NCBI RefSeq assembly: GCF_003335505.1
Contig: NZ_QPEX01000028.1
Location: 228,973 to 292,972 of the forward strand
Length of the DNA: 64,000 bases
From: Bremerella cremea
GTDB lineage: Bacteria > Planctomycetota > Planctomycetia > Pirellulales > Pirellulaceae
Direction of reading: 5' to 3'
Shown: one piece after another, positions 55,428 to 64,000 of the stretch
Position numbering within the stretch: the stretch's first letter is position 1
Layout of the letters: the number at the start of each line of letters is the position of its first letter
Position numbers and translations under genes: made by a program
The notes under the pieces: model-generated
What the model saw: the letters and a program-made list of their open reading frames with translations, nothing else
Told to the model about the DNA's origin: nothing
Database searches by the model: none

Positions 55428-56870
55428 CTAAGCAATAATGTCCTTCACGACCCGTGCCGGTTCGACACCAGTCAGTCGCATATCAAGCCCCTGGAACTTG
55501 ACACTCAGGTGGTGATGGTCAATTCCCAGTAGGTGTAGCATCGTGGCGTGCAAGTCGCGGACGTGCACGACGTTTTCTACCGAGTTATAGCCTAGGTCGT
55601 CAGTGGCACCGTAAGTGGTTCCTCCTTTAACCGGTCCGCCTGCCAGCCACATGCTGAAACCTTTGATGTGGTGATCGCGCCCCACGTTGCCTTTGTTCGA
55701 CTGAGACATTGGCGTTCTGCCAAACTCGCCTCCCCAGATAATCAACGTATCGTCCAGCATGCCACGTTGCTTGAGATCGGTTAGCAAGGCGTACGTCGGC
55801 TTGTCGGTCAGGTTACAGCAAACGTCCATGTACTGGGCCAGGCCGTTGTGATGATCCCAGCCGCGATGGTATAGATGAATAAAACGAACGCCTCGTTCTG
55901 CCAGACGTCGTGCGAGAAGACAGTTCGATGCGTAGGAACCATCGCCAGGCTTCGCGCCGTACATGTCGAGAATATGTTGCGGCTCGTCCGACATATCCGT
56001 CAGATCAGGGACCGACATCTGCATGCGAAAAGCCATTTCGTAGGCCGCAATCCGGTTGGCAATTTCTGGGTCGCCAATCGCTTCCTGGTGATGTCGATTT
56101 AGATTGCCAATCGCATCGACCAAATTTCTTTGTTGTCCAATGCCAACACCGTTTGGGCTGCGGACGTAGTTTACCGGATCGCCGGTAGAGCTAAATTGAA
56201 CCCCTTGATACCGACTAGGCAGAAAGCCGCTGCCCCATTGGCGGGCGGCAATCGGTTGGGGATTACGACCACCGACACTCGACAAGACGACGAAGCCTGG
56301 CAGTTCGTCTGTCTCGCTGCCGATACCATAATTCACCCAGGCCCCCATGGAAGGACGCCCGCTGATCACGGTGCCGGTGTTCATGAATGTGTGGGCCGGG
56401 TCGTGATTGATTTGCTCGGTAACAAGCGAACGGACAATACAAATGTCGTCAGCCATCTTGGCATGCCATGGCAGATAGTCGCTAATCTCCTGCCCGTTGT
56501 GGCCATACTTTTTGAACTTGGTAATCGCACCCAGGCACTTCAGTTCCTTCCCCTGCAGCTGCGCGATCGGCTGGCCATCGGTATACGATGCCGGAACCGG
56601 CTTACCATCCATCTTCGATAGAATGGGCTTGTTGTCGAAGGTTTCCAAGTGAGAGGGCCCACCGGCCATGCACAGGAAAATGACTCGTTTCACTTTTTGA
56701 GGCAAGTCGGGAAAGCCTGGCTGCCCGGGAACGCCACGGACTTGTTCGCTGGCCTTGGCCGCATGTCCTTCCTTAGCCAACAGAGCCGACAAGGCGGCAG
56801 TGCCAAGCCCGACTCCTGAGCGTGTAAGAAACGTGCGGCGGTTGAGTTGCATGGGATGAAATTCAGACAT
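55428..56870 (-). CDS. DUF1501 domain protein
   Basis: A 480-residue protein with a twin-arginine signal (NRRTFLTRSG). The core resembles the alkaline-phosphatase/sulfatase superfamily: 'VIFLCMAGGPSHLETFDNKP' near residue 65, 'HDPAHTFMNTG', 'LLARRLAERGVRFIHLYHRGWDHHN' and 'LIIWGGEFGRTP'. DUF1501 proteins are abundant in planctomycetes and almost always follow a PSD1/DUF1549 cytochrome gene; their enzymatic role is unproven. It begins 14 bases after that gene here and is the last member of the ECF sigma operon. Its stop region faces the hybrid kinase. Confidence 0.94.
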   Translation of the reverse strand: MSEFHPMQLNRRTFLTRSGVGLGTAALSALLAKEGHAAKASEQVRGVPGQPGFPDLPQKVKRVIFLCMAGGPSHLETFDNKPILSKMDGKPVPASYTDGQPIAQLQGKELKCLGAITKFKKYGHNGQEISDYLPWHAKMADDICIVRSLVTEQINHDPAHTFMNTGTVISGRPSMGAWVNYGIGSETDELPGFVVLSSVGGRNPQPIAARQWGSGFLPSRYQGVQFSSTGDPVNYVRSPNGVGIGQQRNLVDAIGNLNRHHQEAIGDPEIANRIAAYEMAFRMQMSVPDLTDMSDEPQHILDMYGAKPGDGSYASNCLLARRLAERGVRFIHLYHRGWDHHNGLAQYMDVCCNLTDKPTYALLTDLKQRGMLDDTLIIWGGEFGRTPMSQSNKGNVGRDHHIKGFSMWLAGGPVKGGTTYGATDDLGYNSVENVVHVRDLHATMLHLLGIDHHHLSVKFQGLDMRLTGVEPARVVKDIIA

Positions 56871-56884
56871 TTCCGGCTCGCTTC

Positions 56885-59224
56885 TTAGTTACGAGTAATG
56901 AATTCGTCGAGATTGAAGATAACCCGTGCTACCTGAGTCCAGGCCGCGAGTTCGGCTAGTTCTACACGGTTGTCGGTCGGCTTCAAACCAATTGCCAAGA
57001 GCTTGGCAGCTGCCGCAGTATCTTCGCGATAGACTTGGCGGTTATCGTTTAGGATTTGGATAAGGATTTGCGTCTCGGCGGCGTCAGGGCGGCGCGAAAG
57101 GGCAAGTTCAAACGCGGTTTCTAGGCGAGTCTGATCGCTGTTCGCATCTTGCGTCAAAATGCGAGTGGCGAACTCTCTGGCCGCTTCGATGTAGGTCGGA
57201 TCGTTCAACAAAGCCAACGCGGCCAACGGTGTGTTTGAAGTGGGACGTTGCACGGTACATTCTTCCCGGCTCGGAGCATCAAATGCCATCAAGCTTGGAT
57301 GAACGAATTGGCGTTGCCAATGAACATAAACTCCGCGTCGCCATTGCTGGTCGTTTTCATCGGCATGGTAAGTTCGTTGGGGAAAGTTCAAGTTGCGGTA
57401 GTAGCCAGCCGGTTGATACGGTTTAACGCTAGGGCCGCCATATTCCAAATTCAACAAGCCACTTACTGCCAACGCATTGTCGCGAATCATTTCCGCCGAG
57501 AGGCGATGACGGAGCTGATGGGTGTAAAGTCGGTTATAGGGATCTTGCTCGCGGGCTTCAGCAGAAGCTTGCGATGATTGTTGATAAGCAGCAGTCATCA
57601 CCATTTGTTTGACCATTCGCTTAACGTCCCAGTCATGCTCGTAGAAATCAATTGCCAAGTGATCGAGCAACTCGGGATGGACTGGTGGTTCCCCCTGCCC
57701 GCCAAAGTCGCCTAGGCTCGAAGAAAGCCCGACACCGTAGAATAGGTACCACAATCGATTAACAAACACCCGCGATGTCAGCGCCCCAGACCCGTGCTTG
57801 GTATCGACCAACCAATTGGCCAGATCGAGGCGAGAGGCACGCTTGTTTTCGGTTTCAATGGAACCGAGAAACACCGGAACGGCTGGCGTGACGATTTCGC
57901 CACTATCGTCGAGCCAGTTGCCACGTGGCAAGACACGCATCGTACGCGGCTCGATAGATTCGGTCACCATCGTGAGGCGAGCCGAGGCATTGAGGGCATC
58001 GATTTGCTGCTGCAAACGCTTGACCTCATCGGTCGGTTCGCTAGGCAACTGTTTGAGTTCGGCTTGTAACTGGTCTCGCTCTGCCCGTTCGCGTTTGGAG
58101 AGAACTTTGATTTCCGGGGGACGCCGGGTTGGTAGGGCATTCGAGCCGAGCTTGAAGTGTTTGGCTTCGTCGACGTCAGCGAAGAATGCGGCTAAAGAAT
58201 AAAAGTCGGTGATTGTATAAGGATCGTATTTATGGGAATGGCATTGAGCGCACCCAACGGTGGCACCCATCCAGACTTGCGAAACGTTCCGGACGCGATC
58301 AGCCGCGTAGATCGCTAGATATTCTTTCTCTTGCAGGCCACCCTCGTGCGTTGTTTGCAGTAGGCGGTTGTAGCCGGTGGCAATCTTTTGATCGATCGTG
58401 CTATTGGGGAGCAGATCGCCTGCGAGTTGTTCCCGAGTGAATTGATCGAACGGCATGTTGTCGTTGAACGCATCGAGAACGTAATCGCGGTACGGTGAAA
58501 TGCTGTGGTCTTGGTCGCCGTGATAACCGACCGTATCGGCGAAACGGACAAGGTCTAACCAATAGGCCGCCATGCGTTCGCCATAACGATCGGAAGCAAG
58601 CAGCCGATCGACGACTTTTTCGAACGCATCTGGCGACTCGTCTGCGACAAACGCTTGGACTTCTTCCCAGGTTGGTGGAAGACCGGTCAGATCGAAGGTG
58701 ACACGGCGGAGCAATGTCACTTTGTCCGCAGGTGCTGCCGGAGAGAAACCGGCGGCTTCCATTTTGTTGAGCAGATAATAATCAATCTCGCTTTGCGGCC
58801 AATCTTGTTGCTGGACGTCCGGCGTTGGCGATGGTTTCGGAGGTACATACGCCCAATGCTGCTCGAAAGCGGCACCTTCCTCGATCCAGCGTTTAAGCGT
58901 AGAAATTTGTTCTTTCGTTAGCTTCTTGCCCGATTCCACCGGAGGCATCCGCATGTCTTCGTCCGCCACAATGCGAGCAAAGAACTCACTGGCTTGTGCA
59001 TCTCCTGGGACAATCGCAGTCTCTTTCGCACTATTGGGATCATCCAGCCGCAAATCGGCTTCTCGGTGTTCGGCGTCAGGGCCGTGGCAATAGAAACAGT
59101 TTTCAGAGAGGATCGGGCGGACGTCGCGGTTGTAGTCGAGTGGCTTGTCGCTCCACGCAGGAGACGAAGCCAGTAGGAGGATACCGGTTGTCCACGAAAA
59201 AATTCGGATCGTATTCCAAGGCAT
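56885..59224 (-). CDS. PSD1-type protein: planctomycete cytochrome, DUF1549 and DUF1553
   Basis: A 779-residue secreted protein. A signal peptide is followed by a planctomycete cytochrome domain with heme motif CFYCH at 43-47 and distal 'DMRMPP'. DUF1549 (~150-360) has 'DLVRFADTVGYHGDQ' and a second heme-like motif CAQCHSHKYDP. DUF1553 (~450-760) includes 'VNRLWYLFYG', 'WDVKRMVKQMVMT' and 'RHRLSAEMIRDNAL'. The family probably carries electrons from a secreted enzyme, but no substrate is known. It is shorter than many relatives near 1000 residues, because no concanavalin-like insert is present. It begins 28 bases after the FecR/LamG gene and precedes the DUF1501 gene by 14. Confidence 0.93.
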   Translation of the reverse strand: MPWNTIRIFSWTTGILLLASSPAWSDKPLDYNRDVRPILSENCFYCHGPDAEHREADLRLDDPNSAKETAIVPGDAQASEFFARIVADEDMRMPPVESGKKLTKEQISTLKRWIEEGAAFEQHWAYVPPKPSPTPDVQQQDWPQSEIDYYLLNKMEAAGFSPAAPADKVTLLRRVTFDLTGLPPTWEEVQAFVADESPDAFEKVVDRLLASDRYGERMAAYWLDLVRFADTVGYHGDQDHSISPYRDYVLDAFNDNMPFDQFTREQLAGDLLPNSTIDQKIATGYNRLLQTTHEGGLQEKEYLAIYAADRVRNVSQVWMGATVGCAQCHSHKYDPYTITDFYSLAAFFADVDEAKHFKLGSNALPTRRPPEIKVLSKRERAERDQLQAELKQLPSEPTDEVKRLQQQIDALNASARLTMVTESIEPRTMRVLPRGNWLDDSGEIVTPAVPVFLGSIETENKRASRLDLANWLVDTKHGSGALTSRVFVNRLWYLFYGVGLSSSLGDFGGQGEPPVHPELLDHLAIDFYEHDWDVKRMVKQMVMTAAYQQSSQASAEAREQDPYNRLYTHQLRHRLSAEMIRDNALAVSGLLNLEYGGPSVKPYQPAGYYRNLNFPQRTYHADENDQQWRRGVYVHWQRQFVHPSLMAFDAPSREECTVQRPTSNTPLAALALLNDPTYIEAAREFATRILTQDANSDQTRLETAFELALSRRPDAAETQILIQILNDNRQVYREDTAAAAKLLAIGLKPTDNRVELAELAAWTQVARVIFNLDEFITRN

Positions 59225-59252
59225 GGCGGGATGTGCTTTGTCGAAGAGGAGC

Positions 59253-60896
59253 TTAGGTGGAGGGAGAACCGGTCATCGCTTCGTAGTGGCGTTTTATTTG
59301 TTCTGGTGTGAGGGCCTTATTATAAATCGCGATCTCGTCGATCTGGCCTTCAAATTGGCGAAGGGGCCGAGCCGAGTCTAACTGGCCGACAACTACGGTA
59401 TAGGGTGAATCATCGTCAAAACGAAGTTCGTCGAAGATTACTTTGTGCTGATTGTTGACGTAGAGATGGGTTCCATTATTTGTCTTAACCGCCACCACAT
59501 GGGTCCATAGTCCTGGAACGCAAGAGTTGGGGCTAAAGGCATTCATGCCACCATGAAAAGTCTTGGCAGGGTAGCGATACAACATGCGAATTGTGGCTGG
59601 GCGATGCACAAGGTTCGTGCGATTGGCGTATTCCAATAGACACAGGTGCGTTTCTTTGGTCGGATCGTCTTGTTCGATCGGCAACACGCCGAGAAACGTC
59701 CCCCAATGCAAACGCTCGACACGTACCCAGAACTCGATTGTAAACTCTCCTTGGTTGAAGCCTGGGATCGGTTCGTTGAGCTTGAGATAGCGTTGTTCAG
59801 GGCTGGGCCCAAACTGGAGGGTGCCCCGGTTCATCGCCATCGAGTTGTCGTTGGCCAAGTGCAGTTCGCCAGCGTAACGGTCCGACATGTGATTGCGGAC
59901 CAAATTGCCATCGAGATCTCCCGGCTCGAAACGCCAGTACACTAGCGGCTTGTCTTGCTGAATCAACGCTGCGTAGTCTTCAGTAGAGTAGCTGGAAACG
60001 TCGTCGATGGGCATCGCCGACACACGATCGGATTCGGCAAACGCGGCCGTCTTCACATCGAGGCTAGTGCCGTGGAAGATCGCGGAATGATCTGCCGTAA
60101 CCTGCTCATTCAAAAGGGTATCGCCGTTCTCTCCTAACAGAGATGCCATGACTTCACCCCGGTAAACATCGAGACTGCCAACGTCCTTTGCCTGAACGCG
60201 ATAGATAAACTCGCTCGAACCATTGGCGATCGCAGAAACGGGGCCGTTGAGGTAGAAGTGTTTTGTTTCGGGAGGGGTTAGCACCGACGTTTGGCCACTT
60301 ACTAACGAGGCTTCGATTTCAGAGATCAGATGTAATTCGGCAGGCCCTGTCATTTGCACGCGAACGCCTGAGGCAAACTCAAGTTGTAATTGACCTCGAT
60401 CTAAACGAAGGATGCCTGGTTTCAAGCGATCGCCAACCGAGAGCGGTTGCGCGTCGTCTTGGCTGGCCTCGCTTCGAGAAATTACAATCGCCACCGGACG
60501 AGAGCCGCTTAACTGCGACTCGGTGAAAGCGGGCATCGACGAGTCAAAAACAATTTGGCGGACGGGTTTAATAAACAGAACACTTAGCAACCCGCTGAAT
60601 AGCATTAGGCTCAACGCAATTGCAAACGTCAGCGGCCAACGCCGCTCGGCTAAGCTGCCGGAGGAAATCGCAACTGGCGGAGTCGTGCGAAGCTGATATT
60701 CCAACTCGGCCTCAAGGTCGGCTTGCTCGACATAGGCCTGACGAAAAGCCGCATCGCCTACCAGACGCTCTTCTAACGCGGCAAACTGTTCCGGCGTTAG
60801 CTGAGTGTGGGCGACCTGGTCGAAAGCCAAGCGGGCCTCTTGCTCGATTTTGGGGGAAGGTTGTGAACCCATGGCGTTATTTCTGGAGCTATTCAT
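59253..60896 (-). CDS. FecR/anti-sigma-like protein with LamG domain
   Basis: A 547-residue single-pass membrane protein. The cytoplasmic N terminus (~1-90) has 'LTPEQFAALEERLVGDAAFRQ', like the planctomycete anti-sigma heads. One membrane helix follows ('FAIALSLMLFSGLLSVLFI', ~95-115), then a FecR-type domain ('GDRLKPGILRLDRGQLQLEF'), and a C-terminal LamG/concanavalin-like domain ('LVYWRFEPGDLDGN', 'EFTIEFWVRVE', 'DEIAIYNKALTPEQIKRHYEA'). It probably holds the ECF sigma factor until a ligand binds outside. The ATG at 60896 lies inside the sigma gene's last codons (8-base overlap ATGAATAG), so expression is coupled. Confidence 0.88.
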   Translation of the reverse strand: MNSSRNNAMGSQPSPKIEQEARLAFDQVAHTQLTPEQFAALEERLVGDAAFRQAYVEQADLEAELEYQLRTTPPVAISSGSLAERRWPLTFAIALSLMLFSGLLSVLFIKPVRQIVFDSSMPAFTESQLSGSRPVAIVISRSEASQDDAQPLSVGDRLKPGILRLDRGQLQLEFASGVRVQMTGPAELHLISEIEASLVSGQTSVLTPPETKHFYLNGPVSAIANGSSEFIYRVQAKDVGSLDVYRGEVMASLLGENGDTLLNEQVTADHSAIFHGTSLDVKTAAFAESDRVSAMPIDDVSSYSTEDYAALIQQDKPLVYWRFEPGDLDGNLVRNHMSDRYAGELHLANDNSMAMNRGTLQFGPSPEQRYLKLNEPIPGFNQGEFTIEFWVRVERLHWGTFLGVLPIEQDDPTKETHLCLLEYANRTNLVHRPATIRMLYRYPAKTFHGGMNAFSPNSCVPGLWTHVVAVKTNNGTHLYVNNQHKVIFDELRFDDDSPYTVVVGQLDSARPLRQFEGQIDEIAIYNKALTPEQIKRHYEAMTGSPST

Positions 60897-61425
60897 CGGA
60901 TAGCAACACGCGACGGCGAACGCATTGGCCGAGGCGCTCTCGGATACGATCAAGACGTCGATAGAGGGTTTTGGCGGTTGTATTTAGTGTCTGGGCCAAA
61001 TCGTGAATCGTGGTGTCGGTTTCGTAACGCGATCGCAAAAGGGCCAGATCGCGCGGGACTAATTGATCCAGGCATTTCCGTAGGGCCAAGCTCCTGGCGT
61101 CCAGCTTCTCTCGGGATGCCTCATGGGTCTCGGCCAGGGTTTGCATCACGCTTTCGGAAAAGACCATCCGGTCACGCGCAACCCGCCGACGGAAGCGTAG
61201 CGTTTCGAAGTAGGCAAACCGCTGAGCCCACGGGATAAAATCTCGTTCCGGATCGTATTCGTCGAACTTCTCCCACAACACGATTGCTGTGGCCTGCCAT
61301 ACCTCTTCAGCGTCGTCCAATTTAGGCACAAGCGTGCGAATGTACCGCATCAGCGGACGCTCTGACTTCACGATTAGCTCTACGAAAGGGGGCGGATCGC
61401 TCCTTGTTTCACTAGGCTCAAGCAT
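60889..61425 (-). CDS. ECF-type RNA polymerase sigma factor
   Basis: A 178-residue sigma-70 family protein with regions 2 and 4 only. Region 2 is around 'LMRYIRTLVPKLDDAEEVWQATAIVLWEKFDEY' (Asp-Ala-Glu-Glu core) and 'FIPWAQRFAYFETLRFRRR'. Region 4 is 'LRSRYETDTTIHDLAQTLNTTAKTLYRRLDRIRERL', containing the helix-turn-helix. It belongs to the planctomycete/Verrucomicrobium ECF group. It is the first gene of the operon sigma - FecR/LamG - PSD1 - DUF1501. It should direct RNA polymerase to a small regulon when its FecR partner releases it; the target promoter is unknown. Confidence 0.93.
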   Translation of the reverse strand: MLEPSETRSDPPPFVELIVKSERPLMRYIRTLVPKLDDAEEVWQATAIVLWEKFDEYDPERDFIPWAQRFAYFETLRFRRRVARDRMVFSESVMQTLAETHEASREKLDARSLALRKCLDQLVPRDLALLRSRYETDTTIHDLAQTLNTTAKTLYRRLDRIRERLGQCVRRRVLLSDE

Positions 61426-61983
61426 GCGCGAATCGTTACGTGGGAATAGGACTACATTGCGGTGGCTACTTCTATTCTACCGACCAAGCCCTAATTCCCC
61501 GTTTAAAACAAGGAAAACTCCCTTGAGAGGAATTTACACAGCAAAATACTTACAACGAGGGGGCGAGTTCCGTGGTTTTAGCAGCGCCGTGATAAATCGC
61601 CTAACCCTTGGCAGTGTTTCATGTTAGTGCTTGGACTGAAAAAGAATACACAGTCGGTGTGTGTTGTGTTTTGAGCGTGAGCCAATTCAGGGGGCTGCCT
61701 ATCCGGGCAACCAATAGGAATCGCGTTTTGTACGCGTAAAGGTGCCGGGAATGAGCCTATTAAGGCTTATCGCGATTAAGACAATAAGTCATGTTCTAAC
61801 TGGCAGATCTGATCCCCCAGGATGAAATGCTGAAAACTGCCTGAAATCGACAGGCTTCGTGGCTTTCGCATTTTCAGAGAGGTATGTTGACAAGTGAGAC
61901 CGAGCGAAAACACGTCTAATCCCAGCCCCATGGTGACACTCGGTAGACAAACGGCATTTTCATCTTCCTTGTTCAGGTGCCCC
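61426..61983. other. intergenic region before the SnoaL-like gene
   Basis: About 560 bases lie between divergent genes. It should hold promoters for the ECF operon and for the plus-strand pair. I see only short hairpins (for example GCCTG/CAGGC near 61840-61857) and no gene. A TTGACA at 61887 has no -10 at normal spacing. Confidence 0.35.
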
Positions 61984-62931
61984 ATGAAAAACATTGGATA
62001 CGGCTTACTGCTGACATTTGTCTTGACGGGCACTGCCTGGTCTCAAGAAGCAGAGCAGACTTCTCCCGCGAAACCCGCCAGTGAAGAAGTCGTGAGTGAC
62101 GAGGTAGCACTGAATGAAGATGAAATTGCCATCTTCCAGGCGATCGACTCGTACACGGCAGCTTTCAATAAAGGCGATGCCCAAGCTTTGGCAGATCACT
62201 GGACCGACGACGGCGAATATGTTTCGCCAGACGGCAAGGTGCTCAAGGGTAAGGATGCTTTAGTCAAAGATTACCTCTCCTATTTTCAAGAGACGCCAGG
62301 TGCCAAGTTGGAAGTTCGCGACACCCACGTCAAGATGATCTCGCCACGCGTCGCCACGGAAACCGGCGTGGCCGTGGTGATGGTTGCGGATCAAGATCCG
62401 AGCGAGACAACCTATGAAGCAATTCACGTGAAAACCCCGGCTGGCTGGCGAATCGATAGCATCAAAGAAGTGGTTGCGCCACTGCCAGCTCCGACCCATT
62501 ACCAGCAGCTTCAAGGTTTGGAATGGATGATCGGAACCTGGGTCGACAACGCCGAGGAAAATGCCTCGGTCGAGACAACTGGGCGTTGGACGACCAACCG
62601 AAACTTTCTGGTTCGCACCTTCCGCGTGTTTATTCAAGATCAAGTCGACTTCGAGGGAACTCAGGTCATTGGCTGGGACCCAAGCTTGGGTGTCATTCGA
62701 TCATGGACTTTTGATTCCGATGGTGGTTTCGCCGCTGGTCGTTGGTCTCAAAGTGGCAATCGTTGGACTGTTCAATCATTAAGTATTCTGCCCGACGGAC
62801 GGCAGGCTTCCTCGACCAATATTTATGACCTGATCGACGAGAACACGGTTGAGTTTCATTCCATCGGTCGACAAGTCGCAGGCGAGCTATTGCCGAATAT
62901 CGAGACGCTAACCATCATTCGCTCGGAATAA
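61984..62931 (+). CDS. secreted SnoaL-like (DUF4440) protein with second beta domain
   Basis: A 315-residue protein with a Sec signal peptide (cleavage near AWSQE). Residues ~45-165 form a SnoaL/DUF4440-type cone domain ('IFQAIDSYTAAFNKGDAQALADHW', 'DGEYVSPDGKVLKGKDAL'). Residues ~180-315 ('LEWMIGTWVDN', 'VIGWDPSLGVIRSWTFDSDGG') resemble small lipocalin-like domains. Planctomycetes have many such exported SgcJ/EcaC-like proteins of unknown function. The ATG at 61984 is preferred over 61894 because it opens the signal peptide. The repeat-protein gene starts 42 bases after its stop. Confidence 0.85.
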   Translation: MKNIGYGLLLTFVLTGTAWSQEAEQTSPAKPASEEVVSDEVALNEDEIAIFQAIDSYTAAFNKGDAQALADHWTDDGEYVSPDGKVLKGKDALVKDYLSYFQETPGAKLEVRDTHVKMISPRVATETGVAVVMVADQDPSETTYEAIHVKTPAGWRIDSIKEVVAPLPAPTHYQQLQGLEWMIGTWVDNAEENASVETTGRWTTNRNFLVRTFRVFIQDQVDFEGTQVIGWDPSLGVIRSWTFDSDGGFAAGRWSQSGNRWTVQSLSILPDGRQASSTNIYDLIDENTVEFHSIGRQVAGELLPNIETLTIIRSE

Positions 62932-62973
62932 CGCCCTATCGCGATAGCCCCAACTCACAAAGGATTTATTCCC

Positions 62974-64000
62974 ATGAAGATAAAACTGACGGCCGCGATG
63001 GCCGCTTTGTTAATCGGTGCTTGCTTCGCGACAGACGTATCGGCGCGAGGAGGCCGAGGCGGCGGTGGAAGAGGTGGTCACTTTAGCGGTGTTGATGGTT
63101 CGCGACCGACGATCAGTACGCATGTCCCTTCCATGAGTCGCCCCTCGCCAAGTACTCCTTCGTTTAGTCGACCAACGTTCGACGGGCAGTCGACTGGTCG
63201 CCCGGCGACAAACCGACCCACATTTAGTCGACCAGCGACAGGAGACACGCCGTCGTTCTCGCGTCCTTCTGCTGCTAGGCCGAATTTGGATCGGCCCATG
63301 CCACGGCGACCAAACATCAGCCAACCTGACTTGCAGCGGCCCAATACCAACCGACCTGGTTTTGATAAGCCAATTCGTCCAGGGGTGTATATCCCAGGAG
63401 TAATGGACACCGGTCGTCCGGACACCTCCCGCCCCTATTTTCGGCCAGAACCCGGTTTCGATCGTCCTGCTTTCGACAACCCAGGCTTTCCGCTGCCTAG
63501 CAATAACGAACTAAAGGACTTTCTGAACCTACCAGGAACACCACCCTCGATCGAAACACGTCCAGGGACACGCGATCGTATCCCCAATCGTCCAAGTGTG
63601 CCTGATCGCCCTGGCTTTAGTAACCGCCCAAATCCCGGTGACCGTCCTGGCCCCGGTGAACGCCCTGGCCCCGGTGAACGCCCTGGCCCCGGTGAACGCC
63701 CTGGCCCTGGTGAACGCCCTGGCCCTGGTGACCGACCTGGTCCTGGTGACCGACCTGGTCCTGGTTACCGACCTGGTCCTGGTGACCGACCTGGTCCTGG
63801 TGACCGACCTGGTCCTGGTGACCGCCCTGGTCCTGGTGACCGCCCTGGTCCTGGTGACCGCCCTGGTCCTGGTGACCGCCCTGGCCCTGGTGACCGCCCT
63901 GGCCCTGGTGAACGCCCTGGCCCTGGTGAACGCCCTGGCCCTGGTGAACGCCCTGGCCCTGGTGAACGCCCTGGCCCTGGTGAACGCCCTGGCCCTGGTG
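62974..64000 (+). CDS. secreted RPGPG(E/D)-repeat protein, 5' part
   Basis: An open frame of 342 codons that runs off the right edge. It starts at an ATG 42 bases after the DUF4440 gene, with an AAAGGA upstream. A signal peptide (~1-25, ending 'DVSARG') is followed by a Gly/Arg-rich segment, then ~175 residues of loosely repeated Arg-Pro units (SRPTF, NRPTFSRP, DRPGF). From about residue 224 it becomes an almost perfect hexapeptide repeat, Arg-Pro-Gly-Pro-Gly-(Glu/Asp), with one Tyr variant, still running at 64000. It is likely an extracytoplasmic, unstructured or collagen-like protein. I do not recognise the family. Confidence 0.85.
   Translation, partial: MKIKLTAAMAALLIGACFATDVSARGGRGGGGRGGHFSGVDGSRPTISTHVPSMSRPSPSTPSFSRPTFDGQSTGRPATNRPTFSRPATGDTPSFSRPSAARPNLDRPMPRRPNISQPDLQRPNTNRPGFDKPIRPGVYIPGVMDTGRPDTSRPYFRPEPGFDRPAFDNPGFPLPSNNELKDFLNLPGTPPSIETRPGTRDRIPNRPSVPDRPGFSNRPNPGDRPGPGERPGPGERPGPGERPGPGERPGPGDRPGPGDRPGPGYRPGPGDRPGPGDRPGPGDRPGPGDRPGPGDRPGPGDRPGPGDRPGPGERPGPGERPGPGERPGPGERPGPGERPGPG
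63643..64000 (+). repeat. 18-bp tandem coding repeat
   Basis: Nineteen complete 18 bp units and part of a twentieth follow one another without a gap. The consensus is CGCCCTGGCCCTGGTGAA. Variants are clustered: GGCCCC with GAA first, then CGACCT..GAC units with one TAC, then CGCCCT..GAC units, then GAA again. Length changes would keep the frame. Confidence 0.95.

Noticed and set aside
61887..61920. TTGACA promoter before the SnoaL-like gene
   Set aside because: The nearest TAAT-like -10 is 22 bases away, and nothing suitable lies at 16-18 bases.
1..64000. CRISPR array
   Set aside because: The only tandem repeat with regular units is the 18 bp coding repeat at 63643-64000, which has no spacers and stays in one reading frame.

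Overview
The window reads as chromosomal DNA of a planctomycete, most likely Pirellulaceae (Rhodopirellula/Blastopirellula/Bremerella type). Diagnostic content is a DUF1559 prepilin-like protein, a DUF1501 protein paired with a PSD1-type DUF1549/DUF1553 cytochrome, an ECF sigma factor with a FecR/LamG partner, two secreted sulfatases, two secreted FAD oxidoreductases with carbohydrate-binding-like modules, a Tat-exported Gfo/Idh/MocA protein and Ser/Thr kinases. I see no tRNA, rRNA, CRISPR array, transposase or prophage. Taxonomy is inferred from gene content only.

Layout. 1-2700: the 3' half of nagA, then a small accessory patch on the minus strand: four tightly spaced small genes including yjbQ, plus a 300 bp direct duplication of the yjbQ 3' part next to a recombinase-like fragment. 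3214-5366: DUF1559 protein, lipoprotein, terminator, GNAT acetyltransferase. 5376-9863: secreted phosphodiesterase/nuclease-fold protein, FAD oxidoreductase, sulfatase. 9975-11382: GlsB-type membrane protein and a translationally coupled aquaporin-arsC pair, probably for arsenic detoxification. 11872-15415: orphan FliN/SpoA-domain protein, metallophosphoesterase, cutA, hypothetical protein. 15412-25176: three long envelope genes (AsmA-like, MscS-type channel, and a thioredoxin-fold/cytochrome/copper-monooxygenase fusion). 25352-29427: a sulfatase and a MarR-SDR-pirin-DoxX stress operon with a candidate operator motif before both marR and the SDR gene. 29665-33678: a secreted FAD oxidoreductase followed 9 bp later by a membrane protein with two predicted covalent FMN sites and two CX3CP motifs. 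33774-40677: Ser/Thr kinase, beta-helix protein, AhpD-like protein, DUF4261-like protein, hemerythrin-like protein. 40725-44414: LacI regulator and two Gfo/Idh/MocA proteins. 44978-46180: FadL-type porin. 46391-55367: a signalling locus made of HPt protein, HD-GYP response regulator, PhcB-like methyltransferase and a 1984-residue hybrid kinase. 55428-61425: ECF sigma - FecR/LamG - PSD1 cytochrome - DUF1501 operon. 61984-64000: SnoaL-like secreted protein and the start of a secreted RPGPG(E/D) repeat protein that runs off the window.

How the genes may work together (inference). Much of the window serves the cell envelope: secreted sulfatases, oxidoreductases, the beta-helix protein and the porin fit polysaccharide use. 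The FAD oxidoreductase with the flavinylated membrane protein looks like an extracytoplasmic redox pair. The locus at 46391-55367 brings a possible signal-forming methyltransferase together with phosphorelay and c-di-GMP parts. It is the best candidate here for an undescribed system; the pair at 29665-33678 is second.
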